This document shows positions 43,984 through 52,928 of a stretch of DNA of 64,000 bases, in pieces. The stretch comes from Candidatus Obscuribacter sp. GTDB lineage: Bacteria; Cyanobacteriota; Vampirovibrionia; Obscuribacterales; Obscuribacteraceae. Position 1 is the first letter of the stretch. Every line of letters starts with the position of its first letter. Below the pieces are notes generated by a model. It was given only the letters and a program-made list of their open reading frames with translations, did not search any database and was not told the origin of the DNA. The DNA lies in contig JADYXR010000155.1 in the NCBI GenBank assembly GCA_021772095.1, positions 38,683 through 102,682 on the forward strand. Direction: 5' to 3'. The position numbers and the translations under genes were made by a program.

Positions 43984-44304
43984 ATGGTCACCCACCAAGA
44001 TGGATTTGATGGCAACATGGCATTCGACGTAGACAACAAAATGTCGGTCGGCGACCACGTGGTCCAAGAAGGTTACGAGAGAGGTGACGGGGCGATCATG
44101 GATTTGGTGAGCGCCAACGAGAAGCTCGTTCATAAGTACGCTGAGCAGCTCTGCAAGCACTTCGGCGGATTGCTCGACTTGCTCCCTGAAGCTGAGCAAA
44201 AAGATTTCATCGCGGGAATTAGAGACTTCGGTGGGAACCAGGACGTCATGTACCACGCTATGGTTGCTCGTTATGACGGTCAGCAAGCCGAATCGGTCGC
44301 TTAG
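43984..44304 (+). CDS. Small acidic cytoplasmic protein of unknown function
   Basis: A strong AAAGGAGATACACG precedes the ATG at 43984. The 106-residue product is acidic and mostly helical (MDLVSANEKLVHKYAEQLCK, LDLLPEAEQKDFIAGIRDFG), with one Cys and no membrane segment. I do not recognise the family. The strong ribosome site and restricted codon use suggest good expression. Confidence 0.7.
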   Translation: MVTHQDGFDGNMAFDVDNKMSVGDHVVQEGYERGDGAIMDLVSANEKLVHKYAEQLCKHFGGLLDLLPEAEQKDFIAGIRDFGGNQDVMYHAMVARYDGQQAESVA

Positions 44305-44341
44305 TTTCTCAAGTTTCAGTTCTCGATTTTTAAATCATATT

Positions 44342-44387
44342 GAAACGTCGATTAATACGTTTCGGATGAGACGTTTACTAAGTCTCA
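44342..44387. other. Two consecutive hairpins and a repeat-rich tail after the small acidic gene
   Basis: GAAACGT (44342-44348) pairs with ACGTTTC (44357-44363), and TGAGAC (44367-44372) with GTCTCA (44382-44387). They lie 38-83 bases after the stop at 44304 and may end transcription, though no T-tract follows. From ~44393 to 44480 the motif TTCTGACT / CCTGACTG / TACTGACT recurs in degenerate form. Confidence 0.4.
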
Positions 44388-44555
44388 CTACTATTCCTGA
44401 CTGAACTTCTGACTACAATTTCTGACTGCATGACCGAATTTCCGGCTATCGGATACTGACTATCAATTTCAGCCAGAATCGAGTCATGACCTGGGTTCAA
44501 AACTTCGTCTGGTTTTATAACCGTTAGTTCTCGAACTCAGAATCACTGTCTTCTG

Positions 44556-46358
44556 TTATTTAAACATCGAAATCGTCTCGAGCGTATCGAGCATTTCTTT
44601 CTGGCTAGTCACTGCGGTGCCGACTTTCTTTACGACGATGCCGGCCGCCAGATTGCCCAGTGCCATTGCTTCTACGAAGCTTGCGCCGGTTACGAGTGCC
44701 AGTGCCATGGTGGCGACTACGGTATCACCTGCACCAGTCACATCGAACACTTCACTCTTATTGAATGGTGGCAACTCGACCATGCTGTCGTGCTTGCGGA
44801 ACAGCGACATGCCCTGTCCGCCACGTGTAAGAAGAACAGCTCCAGCCTTGCTTTGAGCCAATAAGTCCGCTCCGGCTTTTTCAAGAGCTTGTTGTGATTC
44901 GATTTTATAACCGACCGCTTCTTCGGAATCAGGCTGGTTTGGCGTGATCAAAGTGCAACCGGCAAAGCGCTCGAAATCATTTTGAGCGTCGACGATCAAT
45001 AAAATTTTGCTGTTGGCAGCGGCTTTCCGGCAGGCTTCAACCACAGTGTCCACGATTACTCCAGCCTTATAGTCGGACAGAATAATGGCGCTGTAACCGC
45101 CCGCGACCTCTTCGATTTTTGCTGCGACTTGCTTGGCGATCGCATCGGAAATTTTTTCGTGCGATATTCTATCGATTCGCAATAGCTGCTGCATCAATGA
45201 GTGAGACTTACTAAGAATGCGAGTCTTCACTGTCGTCACTCGATCTGGATCTTTAATTAAATCGTGAGTGATTCGATGTTTCTCGAGCATGACGGCAAGC
45301 TTGGTCGAGTAATCGTCAGTGCCGCAGACGCCGATGGCGTGACACTCTGCACCGAAGGCTGTGATATTGTGAGCGGTATTAGCAGCGCCACCAGGGATGT
45401 GTTCCGTATCAGCGTGTTCGAGAATTAAAACCGGTGCTTCTCTAGAAATTCTTGTCGGCTTGCCTTCCAGAAGCTCATCTATGAGCAAGTCTCCAACCAC
45501 GACAATGCGACCCTTGGCGAGATTGATTATCCGTTTTGCAAGACTTGATTTACTGAGTTCTGGTGCCGGCGACGTAATGGGCACAAAAGCGATGTCGTGT
45601 GGATGCACTCGTTCAAGCTCCTGAAGCAATTGTCCGGCTAATTGATTTTTCGGATCCGCTGACGCGGCAGTGCCAATAGCCTTTTTAGAATCCTCAATAT
45701 AGCCCAACTCTTCCCATAATCTGGCAAGATGAATAGTATTTGAAATAAGCTCCGGAATGTTGAATGACTGCTGAACCGCCTGGTGTGCATCTTCCAGGCT
45801 TTTTTTTACCGGCTCGGTTAGTATTGATTCATCATTAAGCAAATTTCCTTTCAGCTCAGTGATGCGCAGCTTTAGCTCATCGAGGCGCTTCTGTTGCTCG
45901 ATTGCGTTGGCGTCGACGCCGCGCAATTGGAAGTGCTGGCGCAGCCCGAGCGGGATGTTGAGCCCCATGTTGGCATTGGCGTCCAGCATGAAAGAAGTGG
46001 ACCAGGTGAATTCTTTGCCGTCGGAGCTGGGGTGAGCCGTCTTCGACGGATCTCTGACGATGGATTTATCGGCTAACAATCGACTGATATCTGTCGTTCT
46101 CAGCCCATCGAATTTCGGTTCGGCCGCCGATTGCAGCGTCAAATCCGGTGCGTGTGGCGTATATCTGTCGAGCGGACCTGAAAGTCCCGAGCCCGGTCCC
46201 AGGTGCGATTTTGAAGACATGAGATCGGTTATCGACAAATGATTTGTCGATTTTTCCGTTGATTCGGCGGATTGCAGTTTTTGTTTCTCTTCCGGCTTGT
46301 CGGGCTGATCCTGAGCATCAGAAGTAGGTTTGCCGGAACCACCAAGCGGATTGGACAT
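44556..46358 (-). CDS. PfkB kinase resembling heptose-7-phosphate kinase (HldE/RfaE kinase half) with long N-terminal extension
   Basis: Residues ~275-600 are a full ribokinase-fold sugar kinase closest to the D-glycero-beta-D-manno-heptose-7-phosphate 1-kinase domain: GRIVVVGDLLIDELLEGKPT, ISREAPVLILEHADTEHIPG, GGAANTAHNITAFGAECHAI, TPNQPDSEEAVG, LTRGGQGMSLF and the catalytic DVTGAGDTVVA. The cytidylyltransferase domain of bifunctional HldE is absent. Residues 1-130 are polar and disordered and ~135-265 are helical, with a TPR-like piece (LARLWEELGYIEDSKKAIGT), an unusual fusion. It may feed LPS-core heptose, but no other heptose gene is near. GAGG lies before the ATG. Confidence 0.87.
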   Translation of the reverse strand: MSNPLGGSGKPTSDAQDQPDKPEEKQKLQSAESTEKSTNHLSITDLMSSKSHLGPGSGLSGPLDRYTPHAPDLTLQSAAEPKFDGLRTTDISRLLADKSIVRDPSKTAHPSSDGKEFTWSTSFMLDANANMGLNIPLGLRQHFQLRGVDANAIEQQKRLDELKLRITELKGNLLNDESILTEPVKKSLEDAHQAVQQSFNIPELISNTIHLARLWEELGYIEDSKKAIGTAASADPKNQLAGQLLQELERVHPHDIAFVPITSPAPELSKSSLAKRIINLAKGRIVVVGDLLIDELLEGKPTRISREAPVLILEHADTEHIPGGAANTAHNITAFGAECHAIGVCGTDDYSTKLAVMLEKHRITHDLIKDPDRVTTVKTRILSKSHSLMQQLLRIDRISHEKISDAIAKQVAAKIEEVAGGYSAIILSDYKAGVIVDTVVEACRKAAANSKILLIVDAQNDFERFAGCTLITPNQPDSEEAVGYKIESQQALEKAGADLLAQSKAGAVLLTRGGQGMSLFRKHDSMVELPPFNKSEVFDVTGAGDTVVATMALALVTGASFVEAMALGNLAAGIVVKKVGTAVTSQKEMLDTLETISMFK

Positions 46359-46550
46359 AATCCGAGCCTCAATGACACTACTTCATTCTACTACTCTATT
46401 TTTTCAACGTTTGGTTGCTAAGTGATTTTCGAATATATCTCTGAGAATAACAAGATATCGATAGTATCGCCTTCGGTACCACGCTGTTGCGCAAACCGGA
46501 TAAAACGGTCATGATAGATTCTGCTAAATGGCATTCCTGTCAGGATGATA

Positions 46551-47462
46551 ATGGATAGAAACGAAACCATGATTGGGTTTTATCGAGATGTGCAGTTAGT
46601 AAAATCGACGCTCCGCGGTCGTTCTCGCGGGAGCAAATCGGTAAGTTTAAAAAACAATGGAGCCACGGTGAGCAATCGTCTGGAAACTTTGATGGCGGGT
46701 CTGACCCTTATCGGTGTGATTGCCGTCGTGCAGCCAGCTGTGACTTACGCAGCTGATTCCGGTTCCGTTCCAACGAGTTCAAGCGAAGGTTGGGAATCAC
46801 CGGTCAAATTAAAGCCGTACGTGAAATTTCAGCCGGATGCAGTGATCGTTCCATCAACGGCTCCTTCATCATCAATTGATCCATCGGCTACACCAGTACT
46901 GGTGCCAGCCACCACTCCATCCGGAACACCAGTAGCGGTGCCTGGCACCATCGGAACGCCGGGCACTGTCACGATCAAGAAAGAAACCATTGAAGTCACG
47001 ACACCCCATGATGCGAACCAAAAAGAAATTGACTCGGTCGTGAAATCGATCATCTTAGATGGCGGACCTGATGTTCTTAGAGTCCGCACCGATAGAAAAG
47101 CCGCGAAGAGATTGGCCAAATATCACTGGCTGGATAAGGCTGCTGCTGCAAATCCGCAGGTGATTGAGGCAATTACTATGTACTCTGGCGCGGCAAAACT
47201 TTTGGCAAAGCATCCTCGCTTATCTGAAATTGCCGACGCCGATCATTATGTCTGCCGCCGAATTACTAAGTGGAAATCAGCAGCCCGAGTGCTTGCCGCA
47301 AATGGCGAAGTCAAGGAAGTGGCCGCCTTTGATCCGGAAGGGCTTTATGTGGCTATTAAAAAAGATAGGAAGATCGTGCGAATTTTGTCGCGCAACCCAA
47401 TTTTCGATCAGATGATTGTAGAAAATCCTGATCTTGCTAGAGTAATTTCGAAATACATGTGA
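46551..47462 (+). CDS. Exported protein with repeated helical C-terminal region, unknown family
   Basis: I take the ATG at 46551 (AGGATGATA upstream). A ~45-residue basic N-terminus leads into one hydrophobic segment (LMAGLTLIGVIAVVQPAVTY) ending AYA, a long signal peptide or anchor. A Ser/Thr/Pro-rich linker with direct repeats follows (~70-150). The C-terminal ~150 residues contain loose repeats of a helix-Asn/His-Pro pattern (AAAANPQVIEAITMYSGAAK, LLAKHPRLSEIADADHYVCR, ILSRNPIFDQMIVENPDLAR). No enzyme motif is visible. The stop codon overlaps the TauE/SafE start (ATGTGA). Confidence 0.75.
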   Translation: MDRNETMIGFYRDVQLVKSTLRGRSRGSKSVSLKNNGATVSNRLETLMAGLTLIGVIAVVQPAVTYAADSGSVPTSSSEGWESPVKLKPYVKFQPDAVIVPSTAPSSSIDPSATPVLVPATTPSGTPVAVPGTIGTPGTVTIKKETIEVTTPHDANQKEIDSVVKSIILDGGPDVLRVRTDRKAAKRLAKYHWLDKAAAANPQVIEAITMYSGAAKLLAKHPRLSEIADADHYVCRRITKWKSAARVLAANGEVKEVAAFDPEGLYVAIKKDRKIVRILSRNPIFDQMIVENPDLARVISKYM

Positions 47463-48298
47463 ACTCGTTTCCACATCACGATCTGCTGACAGCGCTGACG
47501 ATTGGCCTTGTGACCGGGTCGTTTTCCGGTGCATTCGGTATCGGTGGTGGCACTGTGTCTACGCCACTGCTGCGCCTGATCTTGAATGTCGATCCGCACG
47601 TCGCAGTTGGCACCACCATGGCCTTGATTATTCCGACAGCGCTGACCGCCTCGTTGAATTATTATCGCAAAAAAGAAATCGATATGAGCATCGCCCGCGT
47701 GGTGGTATTGCCTGCGGTGCTTGGTGTTTGCGCAGGCGCTGTCGCCACGCAATATGTTCACGGCTTGTTTCTCATGTTGTCTTTTGCCGGCTTCGTCTGC
47801 GTTGCCGGAATAGACCTGACTTTCGGAGTGGTTCACAATCTGCTCAAGAAAACAGCGGAAGCCGAAAAATTAATTCCCGCAGTTGAGAATACAGAGACCG
47901 AAGTCAACAGAATTCTCACGCGAGCAGCATTTGTTCGAAAACGAAACTTGATAATCCTCGGACTATCAGCCGGTTTTATCGCCGGGTTCTTTGGTGTTGG
48001 TGCCGGTTTCATTTTCGTGCCTTGTTTGATGTATTTATTTAGATCGTCCATTAAAACCGCATTCGGCACTTCGCTACTCGTGGTTTCCGCAATTTCCATT
48101 CCGGGCACCATCACTCACGCCGCACTTGGGCACGTCGATTTCGCCATGATGATGTCCATGATGGGCGGCTCAATTCCCGGTTCTATTCTGGGCAGTACGC
48201 TAGCCCTCAAATTGAAAGATTCATGGCTACGTCGCGGCTTTGGCGTGGCGATGCTTTGCGTTGCCGCGGCTCTTGTGTCCAACGAGTTAATGCGCTAG
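47459..48298 (+). CDS. TauE/SafE family membrane permease
   Basis: The 279-residue protein has about eight transmembrane helices in two halves with the family motifs SFSGAFGIGGGTVSTPLLRL and GFIAGFFGVGAGFIFVPCLM, and a cytoplasmic loop in the middle (~125-165). Members export or import sulfite, sulfoacetate and related organosulfonates; the substrate here is not predictable. The GTG start at 47459 overlaps the previous gene's stop by four bases, so translation is coupled to the exported helical-repeat protein. Confidence 0.9.
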   Translation: MNSFPHHDLLTALTIGLVTGSFSGAFGIGGGTVSTPLLRLILNVDPHVAVGTTMALIIPTALTASLNYYRKKEIDMSIARVVVLPAVLGVCAGAVATQYVHGLFLMLSFAGFVCVAGIDLTFGVVHNLLKKTAEAEKLIPAVENTETEVNRILTRAAFVRKRNLIILGLSAGFIAGFFGVGAGFIFVPCLMYLFRSSIKTAFGTSLLVVSAISIPGTITHAALGHVDFAMMMSMMGGSIPGSILGSTLALKLKDSWLRRGFGVAMLCVAAALVSNELMR

Positions 48299-48340
48299 TC
48301 GCATGGCATAATGTAGAAGCTGCATGTCGAGGGTAATTAT

Positions 48341-48904
48341 TTGTCGAAATTTCATGCTCGGCTCTTAGAGCTGGAATCAGAAATCATTGCCAAGGCAGAA
48401 TCGCAGAAAGGGCTCGATAGTTTGACGCCCGACTGCGAAATTTTGCTGCAGACCGTCGAAAAAGAAATCGGTTTAAAACTAGCAGAAGTGGCGCCACACG
48501 ACTGGAGAGGCTGGCTCACTTTTCGCAACGGCGTGGACAAACTGATTGTATGCCGAGGTCGTGCGTTCAAAGAAGGCGGCATGTTCAGCAAGCATCGCGC
48601 CGGTTTCGACTCCAACACCGGAGCCGACAGCATTAGCGATCACAAGCGCGGCTTCAATGTTTCGCCGCCACAAGATATAGATCACTTACTAGTCAACTTC
48701 GGCTGCGGAGATTCCATCCGCGTGTTTCTCTGGTACGGCGAAAATATCTCTCCTTATCGATTAATCTTCGAACAAGAGATGGTTGAAGACCCTGATGAGA
48801 ACTTGAAAGAAGCCGTTGCGGAAGCGTGTGTTTGGATCGCGAAGAAACCAAAAGAATTGACGCTGCCGCAGTATCTCGATCGATTGAAACTAAACGACGC
48901 GTGA
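48341..48904 (+). CDS. Cytoplasmic protein of unknown function
   Basis: A TTG at 48341 is the best start, with GAGGG nine bases upstream and no ATG near the N-terminus. The 187-residue product is mixed alpha/beta (HDWRGWLTFRNGVDKLIVCR, DHLLVNFGCGDSIRVFLWYG), without signal or membrane segment. No catalytic motif is recognised. It follows the permease by 42 bases and may share its transcript. Confidence 0.72.
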   Translation: MSKFHARLLELESEIIAKAESQKGLDSLTPDCEILLQTVEKEIGLKLAEVAPHDWRGWLTFRNGVDKLIVCRGRAFKEGGMFSKHRAGFDSNTGADSISDHKRGFNVSPPQDIDHLLVNFGCGDSIRVFLWYGENISPYRLIFEQEMVEDPDENLKEAVAEACVWIAKKPKELTLPQYLDRLKLNDA

Positions 48905-48982
48905 CAGTGAGGTCACGAGTATGAGTGTTGGTGCATCGAGATAATCAATCACAAGGCATCGTAAATGGTCGCCGTTAAACGG

Positions 48983-49840
48983 TTACTGTTGCCGTTCTTC
49001 TTCGTTTATCTTTAAACGATTCTGATTTTGAATATGATTGATCACGGGCTCCGCCATCTTCTCCAATGGAAGTTGCAACTTGTGCGATCTTTCGAAGAGC
49101 TCGATAGGAACAGGGAAAATGATAGTCGAGTTATTCTCCGCAGAAACTTCCACCATGGTTTGCAGCTGGCGCAGTTGCATCGCCCCTGGTGACGAAGCAA
49201 TGATTCGTGCGGCTTGTGCAAGTTTTTCAGCGGCTTGTTGTTCGCCCTCGGCGGCGACAATCTTGGCGCGGCGTTCGCGTTCTGCTTCGGCCTGGCGAGC
49301 CATTGCGCGCTGCATCGTCTCTGGAATTTCTACGTCTTTGACCTCGACTGAAATTACTTTGATGCCCCAGGGTTCTGTTTGTCTGTCGATAATTGCTGAG
49401 AGTTTTTGATTGATCTGATCTCGTTCAGTCAAAAGATCATCAAGCTCATGTTGACCAAGAACGCTTCGCAGCGTGGTTTGAGCAATCTGACTGGTGGCAT
49501 TGACTGGATCTTCGACTTTGGTGACCGCTTTGTACGGATCGACGATTTGGAAAAAACAAACGGCAGCGGTTCTCGCCGAGACGTTGTCTTTGGTGATAAT
49601 TTCCTGCATCGGAATCGACATCGTGATCATCCGCAGATCGACTTTCTTGTCCGATTGAATCATCGGAAAAACAAAAGTTAGCCCGGGTCCGCCGACCCCG
49701 GTCACTTTGCCTAAGGTGAATATTACGAGACGGTCGTACTCCTTGACGAATCTGATCGCCGAGATCACGTATGCGAACGCCACGAACATTAGAAAGGTCA
49801 ATGTCGTGGAGTTGAACAGAAGCCCAAAAAGCAGGTCCAT
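48983..49840 (-). CDS. SPFH/Band 7 slipin (stomatin-like) membrane protein
   Basis: The 285-residue product has one N-terminal membrane segment (~8-30) followed by the SPFH domain: RFVKEYDRLVIFTLGKVTGV, GGPGLTFVFPMIQSDKKVDL, TTLRSVLGQHELDDLLTERD and WGIKVISVEVKDVEIPETMQ, then a coiled coil rich in Ala/Glu/Arg. Slipins form large ring-like scaffolds at membranes and often partner with NfeD proteases. No nfeD gene is adjacent here. GAGGTG lies upstream of the ATG at 49840. Confidence 0.93.
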   Translation of the reverse strand: MDLLFGLLFNSTTLTFLMFVAFAYVISAIRFVKEYDRLVIFTLGKVTGVGGPGLTFVFPMIQSDKKVDLRMITMSIPMQEIITKDNVSARTAAVCFFQIVDPYKAVTKVEDPVNATSQIAQTTLRSVLGQHELDDLLTERDQINQKLSAIIDRQTEPWGIKVISVEVKDVEIPETMQRAMARQAEAERERRAKIVAAEGEQQAAEKLAQAARIIASSPGAMQLRQLQTMVEVSAENNSTIIFPVPIELFERSHKLQLPLEKMAEPVINHIQNQNRLKINEEERQQ

Positions 49841-50334
49841 TTGAGATCACCTCTTCCAAAATTCAAGACAGGTCTCCGTGTGAGACTTACCCAATGGAAT
49901 GGTTGATTCAAACGATTCAGTTATAGTCGCACCTGAATTGAACCAATTGATCAGTGGAAGTTGACGCGACGAACTAATTGATAGGCTAAGCAATGTTTAA
50001 GCAACGAGCTTTGTCTGCGCCGAAAGTTGAGTGCAAGTGCCTCGCAAGCGGCGGACCTTATCGTCACTTGATACTCCTTTTCCGGGCTTCCCCACGATCG
50101 TGGACTTGCCTGACGCGAGTATTTCCGAAAGAGTTCCCGATATCATAGAAATCCTCGAAATCACGCACGTTCGGCGTTCCAATGATGTGCAAATTTGTGC
50201 TACCTAATGCTAAGAGCACCAGGCATGGTCTTTCTGTGCTGGAGATTGTTATGCGTTCAATTCCGTATGATTTTTATTCGGATTACTAAACCAATAAACT
50301 CGATAGCGAAAAAGAATTTAGAGAGGGAATCACA
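49841..50334. other. 494-base gap, holding at most one small gene
   Basis: Apart from the possible 49-codon gene at 49997-50146, I see no gene or recognisable RNA here. The MscS ribosome site (GAGAGGGAA) lies at its right end. Confidence 0.4.
49997..50146 (-). CDS. Possible 49-residue basic protein
   Basis: ATG at 50146 is preceded by CGAGGATTTCT, a good ribosome site. The product (MISGTLSEILASGKSTIVGK ...) is basic, without membrane segment. It lies upstream of the slipin gene on the same strand. Support rests on the ribosome site and plausible composition only; it could be chance. Confidence 0.35.
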   Translation of the reverse strand: MISGTLSEILASGKSTIVGKPGKGVSSDDKVRRLRGTCTQLSAQTKLVA

Positions 50335-51153
50335 ATGATGGGTCACGAGCTTCAACTGGCATGGAATACTGTAAGACAAATGATTGATGGATTCTTCGGA
50401 TTGCTGCCGAATCTATTAATTGCCCTTGCTGTATTTTTCATCTTCAACATGTTGAGTCGGCTGGCTGGAAAAGCGTCGTTCGAGATGACAAAACGAGCAA
50501 ATGTGGATCAAACACTCGCGCACGCGTTCGCCAAGTTGGCTTCAGTATTCACGAACGTGATGGGATTGTTGGTGTGCGCAGTCATTGTGGTGCCTACGTT
50601 TAGTCCTGATAAACTGATTGCAGGATTGGGTATTACATCCGTCGCTATCGGTTTTGCTTTCCAAAATATTTTGCAGAATTTCTTTGCCGGAATGTTATTG
50701 CTGTGGCAAAAACCATTCGGCATCGGCGATGAAATCAAAACGCGTGATTATGAAGGAACCGTCGAAGACATCATGATCCGCACCACGGTACTGAAAACTC
50801 ACACTGGTCAGCGCGTGTTTATCCCAAACGGAATTTTGTTCACTGATCCAGTAACGGTCAACACTGCATATGACAAACGCCAGATTCATATACAGATTCC
50901 GTTCAAGGAGCTTTCCTCAGATAAAGCCGCGGAGACTGCGCGTTTTACGTTGTCGCAAGTCAAGTCAGTGGCTCAGGATCCGGCTCCTGAGATTTATGTT
51001 TCCGCCGCTAGTGGTTCCAAGAGTCTCGATATGTATTTGTGGGCGGGTTCGCGAAATTCGGATTTGATTCGTGCCACCGATGAAGCCACCGCTGCTGTTG
51101 AACGGGCGCTTCGTCATGAAGTAGAGGCGAAGAAAAGCGCAGCGGCAGCCTGA
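50335..51153 (+). CDS. MscS-type mechanosensitive channel
   Basis: The 272-residue protein has three N-terminal membrane helices; the third is the pore-lining helix with the family's Gly/Ala-rich pattern (LIAGLGITSVAIGFAFQNIL followed by QNFFAGML). The cytoplasmic beta domain follows (KPFGIGDEIKTRDYEGTVED, VFIPNGILFTDPVTVNTA). MscS channels open on membrane tension to release solutes on osmotic downshock. GAGAGGGAA precedes the start; ATG codons at 50335 and 50338 are both possible. It is a single-gene unit. Confidence 0.93.
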   Translation: MMGHELQLAWNTVRQMIDGFFGLLPNLLIALAVFFIFNMLSRLAGKASFEMTKRANVDQTLAHAFAKLASVFTNVMGLLVCAVIVVPTFSPDKLIAGLGITSVAIGFAFQNILQNFFAGMLLLWQKPFGIGDEIKTRDYEGTVEDIMIRTTVLKTHTGQRVFIPNGILFTDPVTVNTAYDKRQIHIQIPFKELSSDKAAETARFTLSQVKSVAQDPAPEIYVSAASGSKSLDMYLWAGSRNSDLIRATDEATAAVERALRHEVEAKKSAAAA

Positions 51154-51333
51154 GACGATTCACAACCGGCCATCCATCCGCTCGTCGACTCTCCGTCGTG
51201 TGTGTTCTAAGACACGTACACTTTGGGAAGCGGGCCCTGCTGGAAAACAAAAGGCTGTTTGGAACGTCTCTTCGTTTTAACTTGTCCTTAATCGCTCCCC
51301 GACTATTCTGACTCCATCAATCGGAGAACAGCG

Positions 51334-51507
51334 ATGAGCGACGAAAGAGAAAAGATCGGATATACATCAAAACGGTTCGACCTGATGCGAATTTTGGATT
51401 ATTTGCCCAGAACTTTGTGGGTGGAAGACGCTGAAAGCGTCCTACGTCATTGCCTTTTCAACCTTGATCAGGCGAGCGATGAAGAAGCCGGACAGATTAC
51501 TCATTGA
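51334..51507 (+). CDS. Possible 57-residue protein overlapping the end of rsmB
   Basis: GGAGAACAGCG precedes the ATG at 51334 (MSDEREKIGYTSKRFDLMRI ...). The frame runs to a TGA at 51505-51507 and overlaps the convergent rsmB 3' end by 66 bases. The first ~36 codons lie in otherwise empty sequence. Composition is protein-like, but the overlap with a conserved gene argues for caution. Confidence 0.3.
   Translation: MSDEREKIGYTSKRFDLMRILDYLPRTLWVEDAESVLRHCLFNLDQASDEEAGQITH
51427..51441. other. Perfect hairpin immediately after the rsmB stop
   Basis: GACGCT-GAA-AGCGTC forms a 6-bp stem with a 3-base loop, abutting the rsmB stop codon at 51442-51444. On the minus strand no T-tract follows, so a terminator role is uncertain. 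Confidence 0.45.
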
Positions 51508-52914
51508 AGGCAGAATTTGAATCTTTCCGGTTCTTAATCGGTAGGAGAGATCGTGCTGCTCAATCAATTCTTGTGGGAAGTATGGTGTTAAATCGTCGAA
51601 TCTGAAATCGGGATGATTGGCAACGAATTTATCGATGACATGTTCGTTTTCTTCAGGCTCGACGGCGCAGGTTGCGTAGACCAGCACGCCGCCTGGTTTT
51701 AGAAGGCGTTGTGCATTGGCGAGCAATTCGTATTGTAGAGTTGCGAGACTGGCTATGTCTTCCGGTTTTCTGCGGTGACGCAAATCGGATCTGCGATTTA
51801 AAACGCCGGTTCCGGAACATGGTGCGTCGATCAAAATGCGATCGACTTGCGGTTCGAATTCAAGAGTGGTGCCATCGGCTTCCATTACTTCGATATTCGT
51901 AATGCCCAAACGGCGCCGGTTTGTTTTCAATAACTCGAGTCTATTTGCTCGTGTGTCGACTGCGATGATGCGACCTTTGTTCTCCATCAATTCGCCGAGA
52001 TACAAAGATTTGCCACCAGGGGCGGCGCAGAGATCGATGATTAGTTCACCCGGCTTTGGCTCGACGACCTTTGCTACCAGAGCGGCGGTGTCGTCTTGAA
52101 TACTGAACATCCCTTCGTTGTAACCTGGGATTCCAGAGGGGGATCCGCGTCCACGACCGTGAGGATCGAGCACCAGGCATGATGGCACGAGGGGAGAAAC
52201 TTCGTATTTAATATCCGCGTTATCTAGAATTATGCCGAGACCTTCCGGTGTAATGTTGATTTCATTGGCGCGTAAAACTATACGAGGAAGGGATGTGGAA
52301 AACTTCAATAAGGACAGCGCTTCATCTTGTCCGAAGTTTTTGATCCAGCGCTCGACAAGCCATTCAGGGATGGTATATTTTCGCGATAATTCCGCAGGAG
52401 TGTTCGGCTCTTCTCCGGCTTCACCTGTTTCTGGGGCACCATCAGCAGTGTCGGACTCGGCTTCGAGCTTGGCTTCGGCAGAACGCAGATAGCTGTGCAA
52501 AACGGCCGTGGTGTAAGAAGCCATGCCTTTGTGTCCAACGATCTTAGCGATACTTGCGGATGTATTGAGGACGGCGGAGGCTGGTGTTTCCTTGAGAAAC
52601 TTGAGTTGAAAAAAGGCGAGACGTAGAGTATTCAACAGCGCAGGCGGGAGTGTTTCGATCGCATTTTTGGAGAAACGCTTGATCACATCATCCAATAAGC
52701 TCGTGTTTCGAGTGACGCCCTGCACGAGCAGCGTCACGAATGCTTTATCTCGTTTCGACAACTGGCAGGACTTCAACGCTTCCGGCAACGCGTTGTTCGA
52801 GTACGCTCCGCCGTGTACCTGGATCAGAACTTGAAGGGCGATGCGCCGCGATTGCACGCCTCGAAGAGCTGCATCGCCTTGCAGGGGAATGTATTGTTTT
52901 TTTCTTTCTGCCAT
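51442..52914 (-). CDS. rsmB: 16S rRNA (cytosine-967-C5)-methyltransferase
   Basis: Methylates C967 of 16S rRNA using S-adenosylmethionine. An N-terminal NusB-like RNA-binding domain (~residues 15-150: RRIALQVLIQVHGGAYSNNA) is followed by the PUA-like linker and the methyltransferase domain: GELIIDLCAAPGGKSLYLGE, ILIDAPCSGTGVLNRRSDLR and GGVLVYATCAVEPEENEHVI, with the two catalytic Cys of the Sun/RsmB family. The ATG at 52914 starts MAERKKQ; a GTG at 52932 would overlap the fmt stop by four bases and is a real alternative. It is directly downstream of fmt, as in many bacteria. Confidence 0.95.
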   Translation of the reverse strand: MAERKKQYIPLQGDAALRGVQSRRIALQVLIQVHGGAYSNNALPEALKSCQLSKRDKAFVTLLVQGVTRNTSLLDDVIKRFSKNAIETLPPALLNTLRLAFFQLKFLKETPASAVLNTSASIAKIVGHKGMASYTTAVLHSYLRSAEAKLEAESDTADGAPETGEAGEEPNTPAELSRKYTIPEWLVERWIKNFGQDEALSLLKFSTSLPRIVLRANEINITPEGLGIILDNADIKYEVSPLVPSCLVLDPHGRGRGSPSGIPGYNEGMFSIQDDTAALVAKVVEPKPGELIIDLCAAPGGKSLYLGELMENKGRIIAVDTRANRLELLKTNRRRLGITNIEVMEADGTTLEFEPQVDRILIDAPCSGTGVLNRRSDLRHRRKPEDIASLATLQYELLANAQRLLKPGGVLVYATCAVEPEENEHVIDKFVANHPDFRFDDLTPYFPQELIEQHDLSYRLRTGKIQILPSMSNLSGFFIARLIKVEKAMT

Positions 52915-52928
52915 TTTGTTGTTTCCGA

